This document shows, in pieces, positions 45,351 to 55,351 of a stretch of DNA of 64,000 nt. This DNA comes from Lachancea kluyveri NRRL Y-12651. Its lineage: Eukaryota > Ascomycota > Saccharomycetes > Saccharomycetales > Saccharomycetaceae. Made by a program: the position numbers and the translations under genes. Location: NCBI GenBank assembly GCA_000149225.2, contig CM000688.1:620001-684000 (forward strand), in the 5' to 3' direction. The notes beneath the pieces were generated by a model. That model was not told the origin of the DNA. It did not search any database and saw only the letters and a program-made list of their open reading frames with translations. How positions within the stretch are numbered: the first letter of the stretch is position 1; every line of letters begins with the position of its first letter.

Positions 45351-47585
45351 ATGAGTTCTTTTTGGCAAGAAAACAAGGGCACCATTATGTCTGGACTATC
45401 AACAGCTGGCAAATACGGTTATCAAGGTACCAAGTTTGTTGCCAAGACCGGTTATAAGGCAGGAAAGCAGCAATACAATAATAGCAAAGCCCGTAGAGAG
45501 GGAAGAACCGTCAATGATCAGGAAGACCGAGACAGCTTGGCTGGTGAACCCATAACTTTACCTCCTTTGCCTGACGTGACAAGTCTGCCGCCACCTCCTT
45601 TAAAACCGGGCCAGAGGCAGTATACTTCAGCAGGTGAAGTGATAGAAGGTACACCCACTCCACCCTCTTCTAACGGAACTCAAGGCTCTCGGAACCAATC
45701 GCAACAATCTTTGCAACAGCAGGTTTCTGCAACGCCCTCTACGCAAGTGGAAACTCGATCTGTCCCTGTACCAAGCCTTCCTCTAAGAACGAATACTGCA
45801 TCTCAATTTCCTACGAGGTATCAGCCTTCTGCTCCAGTGCCGCCTCAAACTCAGTTTAATCCTGTACCTATCGAGCATCCTCCAGCACAGATAATCCAGG
45901 CATACGTTAGGCCTGCAGCTGCGCTTCCACCTGAGGCCCAGGCTCAACCCCAACCCTATTCTCCAGTTCAGATTGAGGCACCTGTAGCCACTTCGATGGC
46001 AGACGCCCCCGCAAATACAGCTCAACTTGAAGCACAATTATCAACACGTTCCTCTACACCATCTTTTGAAGTCAAACCGTATGAGTGGAAAGATCCAGAA
46101 GAGCGCAAGAACATTAAGAGAATTGAGATTCCCGAAATTGATACCTCGGCTCTGCCACCGCCGCCAGTTCACAGACATCGGTCGGAAAGTCCCAAAATTG
46201 AAAAACCCTCTTCCAGAGCTAGCTCGAAACCACCATCAAGAGTAAGTACTTCTGATTTCTCATCTGTTTCATCTCCACTAGCTTCGGGAAAAGATGGTAG
46301 TACGAACACTAAAAGGCCAGAGCTCACAGTAAGAACAGGTTCACCAAATGATAGTTCAAGTGCTAAATATGAAAATGTAGAGCCTGTGGCCGAATATGAG
46401 GTAGAAGAACAGGAAGATAAGGGTATTGCAGGAGCATACGATAATGTCGCTAAAGTCTCTTTCCCTCCACCTCCTAGGCCCTGTGGTAGTTTATCTGCCT
46501 CAGCAGAAACTTTGCCTTCAAGAAACATTAATACGCCAACCGGGTCCAGCTCACGAACTACATCGGCACCAACTTTGCCAGATAGAACTAATGCTGCCCC
46601 TCATACTTTGTATTCGAGTAAAACTGCTACATTACCTAGTGTAACTCCGGATACCAGGTTCAATCAGAAAAAGAAGAATAAAGAGGAGGACCAACCGCCT
46701 GCTGCAGTCCTCGGTGCCTACAATTACGATGTCAAGGTCAACTTCCAGCCGCCTCCAAAACCGCACAAAAAAATCGAAGAAGTGAAGCTCGCTACAACGA
46801 AGCACACCCCTTCTTTCCCTCGGCAAAATTTGAGTTTTACCTCCTCCCCAGCACAGAGTAGCCATGCTACACCATTGAGGGCTCCTACACAGTCATCAAT
46901 TCCTTCGACTGCACCACCTGCATATTCTGAACCTGTTGAAGCCCAAACGACACATACTTCAGGACCGTTGTCACTGAATGATCTTCAGAAGGTTGCTCCG
47001 TGCCCACTTCCAAGGTCACAGAATATTCACGATACAGCTATCAAATCGAAAGAACCACCAGTAGTAAAACCAAAGCCTAGATCTTTACATGCACCTGAAA
47101 TAAAACCAAAGCCGCAGAATCTATCTTTCCCCTGTACGAAATCACCAGCACCCACAGTGAAACCGAAGCCTAAAAGGTTACAAACTACAGATTATGAGGG
47201 GGATGTGTTCAATCATACACAACACACTGTTAATCGAGACAATGCTGTTGTGAAAACCGGTATTAGTGACATTACTAAAGAGCTGGAAAGTGTTAGATTT
47301 GTTGCAGAACGTTCAAAAGCTACAGTTACGGGGGATGTTTCGAACAAAGAAACATCAGAAGCTTCTGTGAAAGGCAGCTTGCTGAAAAGTAAGAGTAGCT
47401 CTCCTCCTCCAATCCCTCAAAAAAAATTTACCTTACAAGATCTAGACAAGAAGCTAGGAGTTACAAATACAGGAGAAGAGACAAAAAAGGAAGAAGAGGG
47501 GGACAGTAATTCGGACAATCCATTCACGAAATATTTGAAAAAGGTTGTCCCTACTGAAGATGATAGATTCCAAAAATGGAAGTGA
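45351..47585 (+). CDS. AIM3: AIM3, cortical actin patch-associated protein
   Basis: A 744-residue, proline-rich, largely disordered protein (947 in S. cerevisiae). The ends are conserved: an N-terminal SFWQENKGTIMSGLSTAGKYG block and a C-terminal NPFTKYLKKVVPTEDDRFQKWK. Inside, a motif occurs twice, GAYDNVAKVSFPPPPRP near residue 361 and GAYNYDVKVNFQPPPKP near 452. KPKP appears three times (VKPKPRSL, IKPKPQNL, VKPKPKRL), typical of SH3 ligands. In S. cerevisiae Aim3 interacts with Rvs167 and localises to cortical actin patches, where it is linked to capping of actin barbed ends. The shorter length means fewer linker repeats. Confidence 0.92.
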   Translation: MSSFWQENKGTIMSGLSTAGKYGYQGTKFVAKTGYKAGKQQYNNSKARREGRTVNDQEDRDSLAGEPITLPPLPDVTSLPPPPLKPGQRQYTSAGEVIEGTPTPPSSNGTQGSRNQSQQSLQQQVSATPSTQVETRSVPVPSLPLRTNTASQFPTRYQPSAPVPPQTQFNPVPIEHPPAQIIQAYVRPAAALPPEAQAQPQPYSPVQIEAPVATSMADAPANTAQLEAQLSTRSSTPSFEVKPYEWKDPEERKNIKRIEIPEIDTSALPPPPVHRHRSESPKIEKPSSRASSKPPSRVSTSDFSSVSSPLASGKDGSTNTKRPELTVRTGSPNDSSSAKYENVEPVAEYEVEEQEDKGIAGAYDNVAKVSFPPPPRPCGSLSASAETLPSRNINTPTGSSSRTTSAPTLPDRTNAAPHTLYSSKTATLPSVTPDTRFNQKKKNKEEDQPPAAVLGAYNYDVKVNFQPPPKPHKKIEEVKLATTKHTPSFPRQNLSFTSSPAQSSHATPLRAPTQSSIPSTAPPAYSEPVEAQTTHTSGPLSLNDLQKVAPCPLPRSQNIHDTAIKSKEPPVVKPKPRSLHAPEIKPKPQNLSFPCTKSPAPTVKPKPKRLQTTDYEGDVFNHTQHTVNRDNAVVKTGISDITKELESVRFVAERSKATVTGDVSNKETSEASVKGSLLKSKSSSPPPIPQKKFTLQDLDKKLGVTNTGEETKKEEEGDSNSDNPFTKYLKKVVPTEDDRFQKWK

Positions 47586-47714
47586 CGATATTTTTTTACA
47601 GACACTTAGTGTTCAAGAAAAAAAAGGTATGGAAACTATCGCGTATATAGGATTTTATATGTAACAAGCAGACTTAACTGGAATTCGAGTATTTGCAACA
47701 TTAGCATCCTCCTT

Positions 47715-48158
47715 TCATTTAGATAACAAAGCAGCGAATTGCTTGATATTAATTTCACCGCTACCATCACTGACCTCCCTTAACATTTCATCTACTTCTG
47801 CGTCAGTTAGCTTTTCACCGATCGAAGTTAACACATGTTTCAATTCGGCGGCGGAGATTAGACCGTCACCGTTTTTGTCAAACACCTTAAAAGCTTCTAG
47901 TAGTTCTTGTTCAGAGTCGTTAGACTTTAGCTGGCGAGACATTAATGCTAGAAATTCACTGAATTCGATTCTATGGTTTCCATCGACGTCGATTTCATTC
48001 ATTAAGTCAGCGACTTCGGCTTCGCTGGGAGATAACCCTAGTGATCTCATTACGGTGGCTAATTCGGAAGAAGAAATGGAGCCATTGTTATCTTTATCAA
48101 AGAGCGCGAAGGCTTCTTTAAATTCAGCGATTTGTTCTTCGGTTAGGTTCTGAGACAT
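47715..48158 (-). CDS. CMD1: CMD1, calmodulin
   Basis: A 147-residue calmodulin, almost identical to the S. cerevisiae protein. EF-hand loops one to three are intact: [24 protein letters not shown] and [12 protein letters not shown]. The fourth ([11 protein letters not shown]) is shortened and lacks ligands, as in S. cerevisiae calmodulin, which binds only three calcium ions. It serves calcineurin and the calmodulin kinases, and binds Myo2 and Spc110 in calcium-independent ways. It is divergent from ALG1. Confidence 0.98.
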   Translation of the reverse strand: MSQNLTEEQIAEFKEAFALFDKDNNGSISSSELATVMRSLGLSPSEAEVADLMNEIDVDGNHRIEFSEFLALMSRQLKSNDSEQELLEAFKVFDKNGDGLISAAELKHVLTSIGEKLTDAEVDEMLREVSDGSGEINIKQFAALLSK

Positions 48159-48405
48159 GGTGTATTCTGTTGGTCCCTTTTAATGGATTTGAGTGCGTGT
48201 TGATTCGCCACCTTGCTATTAGTTTCACGAATCTGGCTGGTGTTCTCTGTGGCATAAAACGTAACCACGATTTTATTCGTGTAAAGGTATATGTGGGTTA
48301 CGGATGGTGCCAATATTGAGTGTGTACATGTTAAAGTATTTGGCGTGTCTACATTCCACCCTCATTTTACCCCCCACCCCCAAAAGCCAGCAGCAATATC
48401 AAAAT

Positions 48406-49746
48406 ATGCTAGAGTCAGTACCTAATTGGTTATGGTGGCTGATTGCCCTATACATTGCGACACCAATTATTGGTTACATTGCAATTCCTTTTTTATTTTA
48501 TGGCACGAAATCTACTAAAAAAAGAATTATCCTATATGTCTTAGGCGATATCGGTCATTCTCCTAGGATGTGTTACCATGCACGAAGTTTTGCATCAAAA
48601 GGGTTTGATGTCGAGTTCTGTGGCTACATCGAAGAACAACCACCCATTGATATTTTGGAAAATCACAAGATTACCATACATGTCCTTCCTCAATGGAAAT
48701 CCACCAAGAAAGAAGCTTTCCTTTTAGTGGCCATAAAAAAAGTTGCATTCCAAGTGTATCACATTCTAAAACAATTATGGAATTTGAGAGGTAGTGATTA
48801 CATTCTGATTCAAAATCCGCCAAGCATTCCTATTTTACCAATTGCTGTGGTATTCAAAATTTTTACTAGGTGCAAAATAATCATTGACTGGCACAATTTT
48901 GGCTACTCCATCTTGCAGCTGAAACTGGGGAGCTTTTGGAATCCACTAGTCCTTGTTTCTTATATGACTGAGTACGTTTTTGGGAAATTTGCAGACTATA
49001 ACCTCACTGTCACTCAGGCGATGAAACAATACTTGGTAGATAAATTCGGTTTGTCTAATAAGAAAATTGCGATTCTGTACGACAGACCAGGGTCACAATT
49101 CAGGCCTTTAAAGACTGGTAGAGCAGACGCGTTGAAACAGGACTTCATCAAGGATTACATCCCTTCGGATTTTTCTATTGACAAAGGAGATAAAATCTTG
49201 ATTACTTCTACTTCATTTACCCCAGATGAAGACTTGAGTATATTAATTGGCTCTCTAAAGATTTACGAAAACTCTTTTCACAAGTTTGATGACTCTTTGC
49301 CACGAATCTTATGCTTTATTACAGGTAAAGGTCCTTTGAAACAAGAATTTGTCGATAAAGTTGCCCAACAAGAGTGGAATCGTGTTACTATTAAATTTCT
49401 ATGGCTATCCCCTGAAGACTACCCAAAGCTTCTACAATTGTGCGACTACGGAGTTTCCTTGCATAAATCAAGCTCGGGACTTGATTTACCCATGAAAATT
49501 TTAGATATGTTTGGTAGTGGATTGCCTGTAATTGCGTTGAATTACCCTGTATTGGACGAGCTTGTACAACATGATGTAAACGGCCTGAAATTTATTGACA
49601 GACGAGAGCTACATGAGGCACTAATTTTTGCTGTCAAAGATGCTGAAGTTTACAAAGTGCTGAAAGATGGCGCGTTATCTGAAAGCGAGAATAGATGGGA
49701 ACAAAGCTGGGAAAAGGCATTACAGGAACTGAAGATTGTGCGTTAA
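48406..49746 (+). CDS. ALG1: ALG1, beta-1,4-mannosyltransferase of the dolichol pathway
   Basis: A 446-residue glycosyltransferase (449 in S. cerevisiae) from the ATG at 48406; an earlier in-frame ATG at 48304 adds 34 unconserved residues. An N-terminal signal anchor (about 10-34) precedes the catalytic domain on the cytosolic face of the ER. Conserved blocks are VLGDIGHSPRMCYHA, YILIQNPPSIPILPIA and HKSSSGLDLPMKILDMFGSG. It adds the first mannose to GlcNAc2-PP-dolichol in N-glycan assembly. Its stop codon overlaps that of HOS1 by four bases (TTAA). Confidence 0.96.
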   Translation: MLESVPNWLWWLIALYIATPIIGYIAIPFLFYGTKSTKKRIILYVLGDIGHSPRMCYHARSFASKGFDVEFCGYIEEQPPIDILENHKITIHVLPQWKSTKKEAFLLVAIKKVAFQVYHILKQLWNLRGSDYILIQNPPSIPILPIAVVFKIFTRCKIIIDWHNFGYSILQLKLGSFWNPLVLVSYMTEYVFGKFADYNLTVTQAMKQYLVDKFGLSNKKIAILYDRPGSQFRPLKTGRADALKQDFIKDYIPSDFSIDKGDKILITSTSFTPDEDLSILIGSLKIYENSFHKFDDSLPRILCFITGKGPLKQEFVDKVAQQEWNRVTIKFLWLSPEDYPKLLQLCDYGVSLHKSSSGLDLPMKILDMFGSGLPVIALNYPVLDELVQHDVNGLKFIDRRELHEALIFAVKDAEVYKVLKDGALSESENRWEQSWEKALQELKIVR

Positions 49747-51191
49747 ACATTGTATCTTTTGCAAATGGCATTTATATGGTCTTTTGTGTTCAAATTCTTT
49801 AAAGTTTTTCGCTTGCCACCTTCTAATTCATATATCCAGAACTTATAATGTTCATCTGTATATAAATCTAAGAACTCATGATCAGGTATTAGATCCTCAT
49901 CATCTATGAATGGAGGATCTTCTGGTGGGCTTTTGGAAAATTGATCGCAGACTTTCCAAGTTAAGTACGTGTAAAACCTACTCATCACTCGGTCGTTATA
50001 TCCTCCTCCACCTAATAAGATGATATGAGTATCTGGTAAACTGCTTAAAATTTTCAATATTGAGCTTGTCAAGCCCCTAATGGTCAGCTGCCATTCCTCA
50101 TATTTATCACCTATCAGTCCATCGCCGCCGCACTGTATAACGATTACTTGGGGCCCATGTTTTTGGATACATGGGATCACAACTGATTCAGTAATCTTCA
50201 TAAGACAGTCGTCATCAGCGCCGTGCCTTAAAGGTATATTAATGATGCTGTGTCCATCTTGGGAGCTCTCCATAGACCCAGTTCCAGGAAAAAATCCAGG
50301 CTCGTGGTTATGTAGAGATATTGTTTGGACATTTTTAGAGTACTGAAATGCTCTTTCCACACCATCCCCATGGTGTAAATCAAAGTCCACATAAGAAATG
50401 TTGCTAAAGTTACGTCTCAACCTCTGTATGGCTAAAACGATGTCATTGATGTAACAAAACCCACTAGCTCTGGATTTGAAACTGTGGTGTCTGCCACCGT
50501 CCCAGTTTATGGCAATCGTACGCAAATCCTTTCTGAGAAATTTTAACAAAGAAAGAGTAGCGCCAGTAATCACTTGACAATACATTGGTAAGTATGAGAA
50601 GATGGGGCAATCATAAAGCAAACCCAGCTTCTCTAACTTACCCCTAGTTTGATTCAAGATTATTTGTTGCTGCTGCTCTTTCAAAAAACTTTTTGTGTGA
50701 GAATTCAATGATTCGTTATCCTCGCTGTCAGAAGAACACTCATCATCGATCAAGGCTTCCCACCTGGATCTTTTGTTACCACTCGTGTACCTTTTGTCAT
50801 TGGTATAACCTTCGGATTGTATTTCGCTTATATAATAGCTGTATAGCGCTTTTCTCGTAGTAAACCATGATGATTTCTCAAAATTATCACAGAATCTGGG
50901 TGATTTTACTGCGAGCTGAGCTATGTGAGACCACGAAGATTCATCCTCATCACCATCTAGTACGCTGTCATATTTTTCGTCAAGTAACACGTCAAGATAC
51001 TCAGATTCATGAAACTGCTCCATATCCTTTCGTGTGCACCATGGATCTTCGATGACACGATCAAAACAGTGCAACAGACCATAACTCTTCAACAACGCAT
51101 ACGTGAGGCAGCTCTTTCTGCTGTTGTTACAAGGTAACAAATCACTAACTTGGGATTGAAAGCTCGATGCAGCAACGATCAGGTTCGACAT
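49743..51191 (-). CDS. HOS1: HOS1, class I histone deacetylase (cohesin Smc3 deacetylase)
   Basis: A 482-residue deacetylase (470 in S. cerevisiae). I choose the ATG at 51191 (MSNLIVAASSFQSQVSDLLPCNN), which aligns with the S. cerevisiae start; another in-frame ATG at 51212 would add seven residues. The active-site regions are present: INWDGGRHHSFKSRASGFCYIND, DFDLHHGDGVE with the metal-binding aspartate and histidine, ECGGDG-like QCGGDGL, and LLGGGGYN. An acidic, serine-rich insertion (SSDSEDNESLNS) lies near residue 150. In S. cerevisiae it deacetylates Smc3 at anaphase so cohesin can be reused. It is YPR068C there, beside SPE3, as here. Confidence 0.95.
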   Translation of the reverse strand: MSNLIVAASSFQSQVSDLLPCNNSRKSCLTYALLKSYGLLHCFDRVIEDPWCTRKDMEQFHESEYLDVLLDEKYDSVLDGDEDESSWSHIAQLAVKSPRFCDNFEKSSWFTTRKALYSYYISEIQSEGYTNDKRYTSGNKRSRWEALIDDECSSDSEDNESLNSHTKSFLKEQQQQIILNQTRGKLEKLGLLYDCPIFSYLPMYCQVITGATLSLLKFLRKDLRTIAINWDGGRHHSFKSRASGFCYINDIVLAIQRLRRNFSNISYVDFDLHHGDGVERAFQYSKNVQTISLHNHEPGFFPGTGSMESSQDGHSIINIPLRHGADDDCLMKITESVVIPCIQKHGPQVIVIQCGGDGLIGDKYEEWQLTIRGLTSSILKILSSLPDTHIILLGGGGYNDRVMSRFYTYLTWKVCDQFSKSPPEDPPFIDDEDLIPDHEFLDLYTDEHYKFWIYELEGGKRKTLKNLNTKDHINAICKRYNV

Positions 51192-51322
51192 ACCTGCCAC
51201 GGAGCATTGCATCGACAGGTAATTAGTGGACGGAAAAAAAAAAAAAAGGAAAAAATTGCACTAAAGACTCTATTCAAGGATTATACAGAAATAAAAAAGG
51301 TAATAAAACCAATCTGCTTGTG

Positions 51323-52207
51323 TCACAGTTCTAATTCTTTAGCGGCCCAAGTTGGCAGAACAAAAGAAGCTTCATGAATTCTTTTGTTGTAGTATCTGTA
51401 AAGCTTGGCTTCTTCTTCCTCAGAAACTTCGCGCAATGGTTTCTTCACATTAGCGTTCTTATCTTTAGAGCAAACCATAAACCCAATTTGACCAGATGGA
51501 TATGTTGGGATAGTAGTGTAAGCGTATTCGGCAACTGGAAAGACCTCGGAACAAGCCTTTTTCAAATCTTTAATGATTGGCAAGTGCAACCAGATACTTT
51601 CGGCTTGAGTGGTGATCACACCGCTTTCGGTCAATGCACCGTCTAATAACTCAAAATAAGCTTTTTGAAACAAAGATTGAGCTGGACCTTCAGGGTCAGA
51701 AGAGTCGGTGATGATAACGTCAAAAGTGTTTTGGTAGTCTCTCAAAAATTGGAAACCGTCACCAATGTGGGTCTTGACCTTAGGGTGAGAGTAGGATTGG
51801 GACATTTCTGGCAAAAATTGCTTGGACACTCTGATGACTGCCTCGTCGATGTCACACAGCCAAGCTTCTTGAACAGATTCGTGCTTAACAACCTCTCTAA
51901 GGACACCACCGTCACCACCACCAATAACCAAAACTTTCTTTGGGTTTGGGTGAGAGTTTAAAGCCAAATGAGCGATCATTTCCTGGTAAGAAAATTCATC
52001 ACGTTCAGTTGCCTGGATTGCATTGTCTAAGACAAGGACGTTACCATAGTTAGTGGATTTAAAAACTAGAACATCTTGGTACTTAGATTTTTCGTGGTGC
52101 AAAACCTTGTCGACTTTCAAAGTCATGGCTTCACCTGGCCACATGGTGTCAGAGATTTCTCTGAACCAGCCGTCTTTGATTGTAGGATGAGTGATTTCTT
52201 GAGACAT
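51323..52207 (-). CDS. SPE3: SPE3, spermidine synthase
   Basis: A 294-residue aminopropyltransferase (293 in S. cerevisiae). The decarboxylated-AdoMet site [13 protein letters not shown] (about residues 90-105) and the catalytic-loop aspartates in [11 protein letters not shown] are intact. It transfers an aminopropyl group to putrescine to make spermidine, which is needed for eIF5A hypusination and pantothenate synthesis. It begins at the first ATG of the conserved [18 protein letters not shown]. It is in tandem with HOS1 (131-base gap) and divergent from MED1. Confidence 0.97.
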   Translation of the reverse strand: MSQEITHPTIKDGWFREISDTMWPGEAMTLKVDKVLHHEKSKYQDVLVFKSTNYGNVLVLDNAIQATERDEFSYQEMIAHLALNSHPNPKKVLVIGGGDGGVLREVVKHESVQEAWLCDIDEAVIRVSKQFLPEMSQSYSHPKVKTHIGDGFQFLRDYQNTFDVIITDSSDPEGPAQSLFQKAYFELLDGALTESGVITTQAESIWLHLPIIKDLKKACSEVFPVAEYAYTTIPTYPSGQIGFMVCSKDKNANVKKPLREVSEEEEAKLYRYYNKRIHEASFVLPTWAAKELEL

Positions 52208-52708
52208 AATGCTTGATATTTGCTTGGATTGTTATGGGGAAAAGGGTCCAACGTCGGAAAAACAGTTGAAAATTTTTTCACCTGGCGCAGATATTAAAGG
52301 ATTCGACAGCCACTGGTAGCAAATAACATGTCACGCGTGGAAATACCTATTTCGGAATCATTTTGCTGGCTGTAACAGCATTTGCTTAACGCCAAAATAT
52401 TGAAAACAGAAGTTGTTATCGAACACTACACGTGCGTTTTTATTTCCATTTCTGAATTTTTCCTTAACGTCAAAGTGGTCGCAAATTCCTGGCACCGGGG
52501 ACTAATTGATCCACAATAAAATTCAAATTTGAAAATAGTAAAAACTTCAAAAAGCTCGAGTGAAGTATCCGAAATAACTAGCTGCTCCTATGGCTTCTAC
52601 ACATATTATAAATATATAGATTGATGTGTACTCATGGTATCGTACTCAGCGATATAAATCCTAGCGGACTGATTTAATTATTTGAAGATTGGTGGATAAC
52701 TTCACAAG
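52208..52708. other. Divergent promoter region SPE3-MED1
   Basis: 501 bases, AT-rich, with one CACGTG (52429-52434). No gene or repeat recognised. Confidence 0.55.
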
Positions 52709-54049
52709 ATGGCTAACACTCCAAAGCACTTTACTGGAATGACGGATGCCTACGCAGAATCACTGGGTCAAATGATCCGAATGTTCCAGAACTATAAGCC
52801 AGGTTCTGTTACACTAGATAATATTACAAAGTTATGCCATACTTTGGGCCTCGAGTCCTTCATAGATAACATAGAGAACGATATCTCACGACTGTCCATT
52901 GCCTCCAAGATCATAGTGATTGATATTGATTATCATAGAATACAGCGAAAAGTGATCGATGTCAAATTGGTCTTAGCCAGCAACTTTGACAATTTCAATT
53001 ACTACAATGATGGGGAAGCTAATACGAATATCCTTTACAATTCGTTGAATGGTGCTTCTGATCTACACATTTTCCACCACAATCTGGAATTTTTGTGTTT
53101 ACTAGACTCCTTTTCTCATATAGAGACAGAGCTTGACTCTTCTTCTGGTGGCAAATTCGATTTATTCAGATATTATACTGAGCTTTCAGCCTATTTAAGT
53201 AGGCACGTCAGTAACAGTGGATTGAATTTTGAAATTAAGAGTAATGTGGCCAACCAATTTGGCATCTCCATCATACTTAAGGACGAGATAATTGCCAAAA
53301 TTATTTTTGAAGAATCAGATGATTCGACTCATAGGCTGTACGAATACATTTATTCCGAAGAGTCCGGTTGGTTCAATGAAAACGCAGAATGCTACACCAC
53401 CGGCGTTTCGCTAGTCTTTCAAGTGATGTCGCCAAAAGTCTACTTCCCCTATGATTTTATTCCTTCCGAAATTATGCTTGATCCTAACCCAAAAGGATCA
53501 TACGAAATCGTTAACCGTCACCCCAAAATTGAATTGCTAAACGATTTTACGACTTCCTTGGTGCAGTTCCATAAATTCGACTTGAGCAATGATAATTTGG
53601 AGCTTTTATCGGATATTCTTAAATGGGTGTGTTGGTGGACCGATATTCTATGCCCGATCCTTGATGGTCTGAAGGTAGCCCACCCGGTCAACCCTACAAT
53701 CTCAGCCAGTAAGAGAAGGACTAGTAGTACAACTTCATCGGTTACCGCTGCCGCAAGGCGTTCAAGCTTTACAAAACGCCGTAGATCCTCTGCAAAGGGT
53801 AGAAAGCCAAGCATGAGCGAATCAACGATGCTGAAAGACGAGGGCTTACAACAATTTACTTTACATGAAATTATGAACCAACCAGTTATAGATGAAGCCG
53901 ATGATGAAGATGGTTCCAATCAAGAGTCCTTGGAACTTGTTGTCAACGAGGACTATCTATTTTTGGAAGATATTGGAGGTTGTGGATTTCATAATGATCC
54001 AAAAGAATGGGTTGGTTTCTTGGATAAGTTCAGAGATAAATACATGTAA
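52709..54049 (+). CDS. MED1: MED1, Mediator middle-module subunit
   Basis: A 446-residue protein, shorter than the 566 residues of S. cerevisiae Med1. The conserved N-terminal half is clear: YAESLGQMIRMFQNYKPGSVTLDNI, GLESFIDNIENDISRLS, and the block ASKIIVIDIDYHRIQRKVIDVKLVLASNFDNF. A basic serine-rich stretch (TKRRRSSAKGRKPS) comes before LKDEGLQQFTLHEIMNQP, also seen in S. cerevisiae. The missing length is in the C-terminal linkers. Med1 belongs to the Mediator middle module and influences Srb8-11-dependent repression. The start at 52709 is the first ATG; a second at 52739 is possible. Confidence 0.92.
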   Translation: MANTPKHFTGMTDAYAESLGQMIRMFQNYKPGSVTLDNITKLCHTLGLESFIDNIENDISRLSIASKIIVIDIDYHRIQRKVIDVKLVLASNFDNFNYYNDGEANTNILYNSLNGASDLHIFHHNLEFLCLLDSFSHIETELDSSSGGKFDLFRYYTELSAYLSRHVSNSGLNFEIKSNVANQFGISIILKDEIIAKIIFEESDDSTHRLYEYIYSEESGWFNENAECYTTGVSLVFQVMSPKVYFPYDFIPSEIMLDPNPKGSYEIVNRHPKIELLNDFTTSLVQFHKFDLSNDNLELLSDILKWVCWWTDILCPILDGLKVAHPVNPTISASKRRTSSTTSSVTAAARRSSFTKRRRSSAKGRKPSMSESTMLKDEGLQQFTLHEIMNQPVIDEADDEDGSNQESLELVVNEDYLFLEDIGGCGFHNDPKEWVGFLDKFRDKYM

Positions 54050-54361
54050 GTAATTTTCAAATTGTAAATATTGTTAAAAGAAAAAAGACTATACGTGCTT
54101 CGGGTACTTTGCAAGGTGGAAGATCCTTCTCCGTCAACAGCTAATAAAAGAAATTACTAACCATTTCAAAGCGCTCTGGTGCTTGAATTTCAGTGTATCT
54201 GAGTTCTTTCTAATCTCACCGGGATCAAATAACATTCGGTTGCTAACTCTTAATTATTTGGCAACGTTATCTTCATTTTATAGATTCGTTGCTTGCAACT
54301 ATACTTCTTATTGTTATCTCTATCATATGATGCTGTTTCCTTGTTTAAATCCTTATTGTGT
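54050..54361. other. Intergenic region between MED1 and tRNA-Ser
   Basis: 312 bases. No gene is recognised, and no LTR fragment, although the upstream side of a tRNA gene is a usual Ty1 target. Confidence 0.55.
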
Positions 54362-54443
54362 GGCACTATGGCCGAGTGGTTAAGGCGACAGACTTGAAAT
54401 CTGTTGGGCTCTGCCCGCGCTGGTTCAAATCCTGCTGGTGTCG
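54362..54443 (+). tRNA. tRNA-Ser(UGA)
   Basis: An 82-base class II tRNA gene without intron. It starts GGCACTATGGCCGAGTGG (A box region) and has the anticodon TGA at 54395-54397 in a CTTGAAA loop, a long variable arm, and the B box GGTTCAAATCC. The acceptor arms pair (GGCACTA with TGGTGTC, allowing wobble). A T7 run at 54449-54455 ends transcription. It differs from the S. cerevisiae gene, as I recall it, by a compensated pair in the anticodon stem (GACAGA/TCTGTT). In S. cerevisiae a tRNA-Ser(UGA) gene lies in the same part of chromosome XVI, so the position is probably conserved. Confidence 0.96.
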
Positions 54444-54448
54444 TCACA

Positions 54449-54455
54449 TTTTTTT
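54449..54455 (+). terminator. Polymerase III terminator of tRNA-Ser
   Basis: A run of seven T residues six bases after the tRNA 3' end, as needed for RNA polymerase III termination. Confidence 0.8.
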
Positions 54456-54538
54456 GGCCTTTTTAGCTAACCTTTTCAACCAAAGTAAAGAAACGCACGT
54501 ATTATCGTAAGTATGTAACGTTAAATAGCTTTCGTTAT

Positions 54539-55240
54539 CTATAAACCATATTGTTGTGCTAATCTGATGCCTTGAGCAACATTTTGAACACGCGCGTCCA
54601 GCTTGTAACCCTTTTGGTCCAACTTGATCATTTCCTCAGCAAAATGTTTTAATGGCACTTTGAAACATTCAATAAACTCATTGTCTTCCAGTTGTGGTTG
54701 GGGGTTCTGGTTTTCAGACAAAGTACAGTCGATTTCTACTGTTACTAGGGAAAGGTTTGTGTTGGTGAAACCAGGATCGTTGAAGATAACTGGACTCTTA
54801 CCGACAATTTTCCCAATGTAGCCAGTTTCTTCTTTTAGCTCTCTTAAAGCAGCGACTTCAATGCTTTCATTGGCATCGATCAATCCAGCTGGCATTTCGA
54901 TACAAACGCCTTCGACCGGTGGTCTAAATTGTTTTTGTAGCAAAATTTCGTCTGGTTGGCCTGGGTTTTTCAAAATTGCCAAGATACCCACGCCATCCAC
55001 ACCATCAGCGCTTCTAGTTTTTCTAACAGCACTGTCCCATTCTCTCTTGTTGCCATTAGGGTCCAAATATGTCAATTTCTCCAAACCGATCCACTTACAT
55101 TCGCTAGCATCGGCTACTGGATAGGAGTTTAGCATTTTGGCTTCTTCTGGCTTACCTTTGATGACCATTGTTCTTGATAGGTTTCTTGCGAATGTCTTTT
55201 GGACTATTACTTTTGCGTTTGTTTTCACGAGTCGAAGCAT
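54539..55240 (-). CDS. YSA1: YSA1, Nudix ADP-ribose pyrophosphatase
   Basis: A 233-residue protein (231 in S. cerevisiae) starting at the ATG at 55240 (MLRLVKTNAKVIVQKTFARN), a basic, mitochondrial-like N-terminus; codons upstream to 55330 are not conserved. The Nudix box is complete: GLIDANESIEVAALRELKEETG in two overlapping parts, with GLIDANE giving the first glycine and glutamate and RELKEETG the catalytic core. The enzyme hydrolyses ADP-ribose to AMP and ribose 5-phosphate. It is divergent from SUS1 across 111 bases, as in S. cerevisiae. Confidence 0.96.
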   Translation of the reverse strand: MLRLVKTNAKVIVQKTFARNLSRTMVIKGKPEEAKMLNSYPVADASECKWIGLEKLTYLDPNGNKREWDSAVRKTRSADGVDGVGILAILKNPGQPDEILLQKQFRPPVEGVCIEMPAGLIDANESIEVAALRELKEETGYIGKIVGKSPVIFNDPGFTNTNLSLVTVEIDCTLSENQNPQPQLEDNEFIECFKVPLKHFAEEMIKLDQKGYKLDARVQNVAQGIRLAQQYGL

Positions 55241-55351
55241 TGAAACTAAATTGTAGTGGGTCTGGTTGCTCGAAGAAAACATGAAAAAATACGGATAAAA
55301 ATGTTTTTGGCTCATGATCACGAAGAGCAAAAAGTTGTCAACCGCTGCAAG

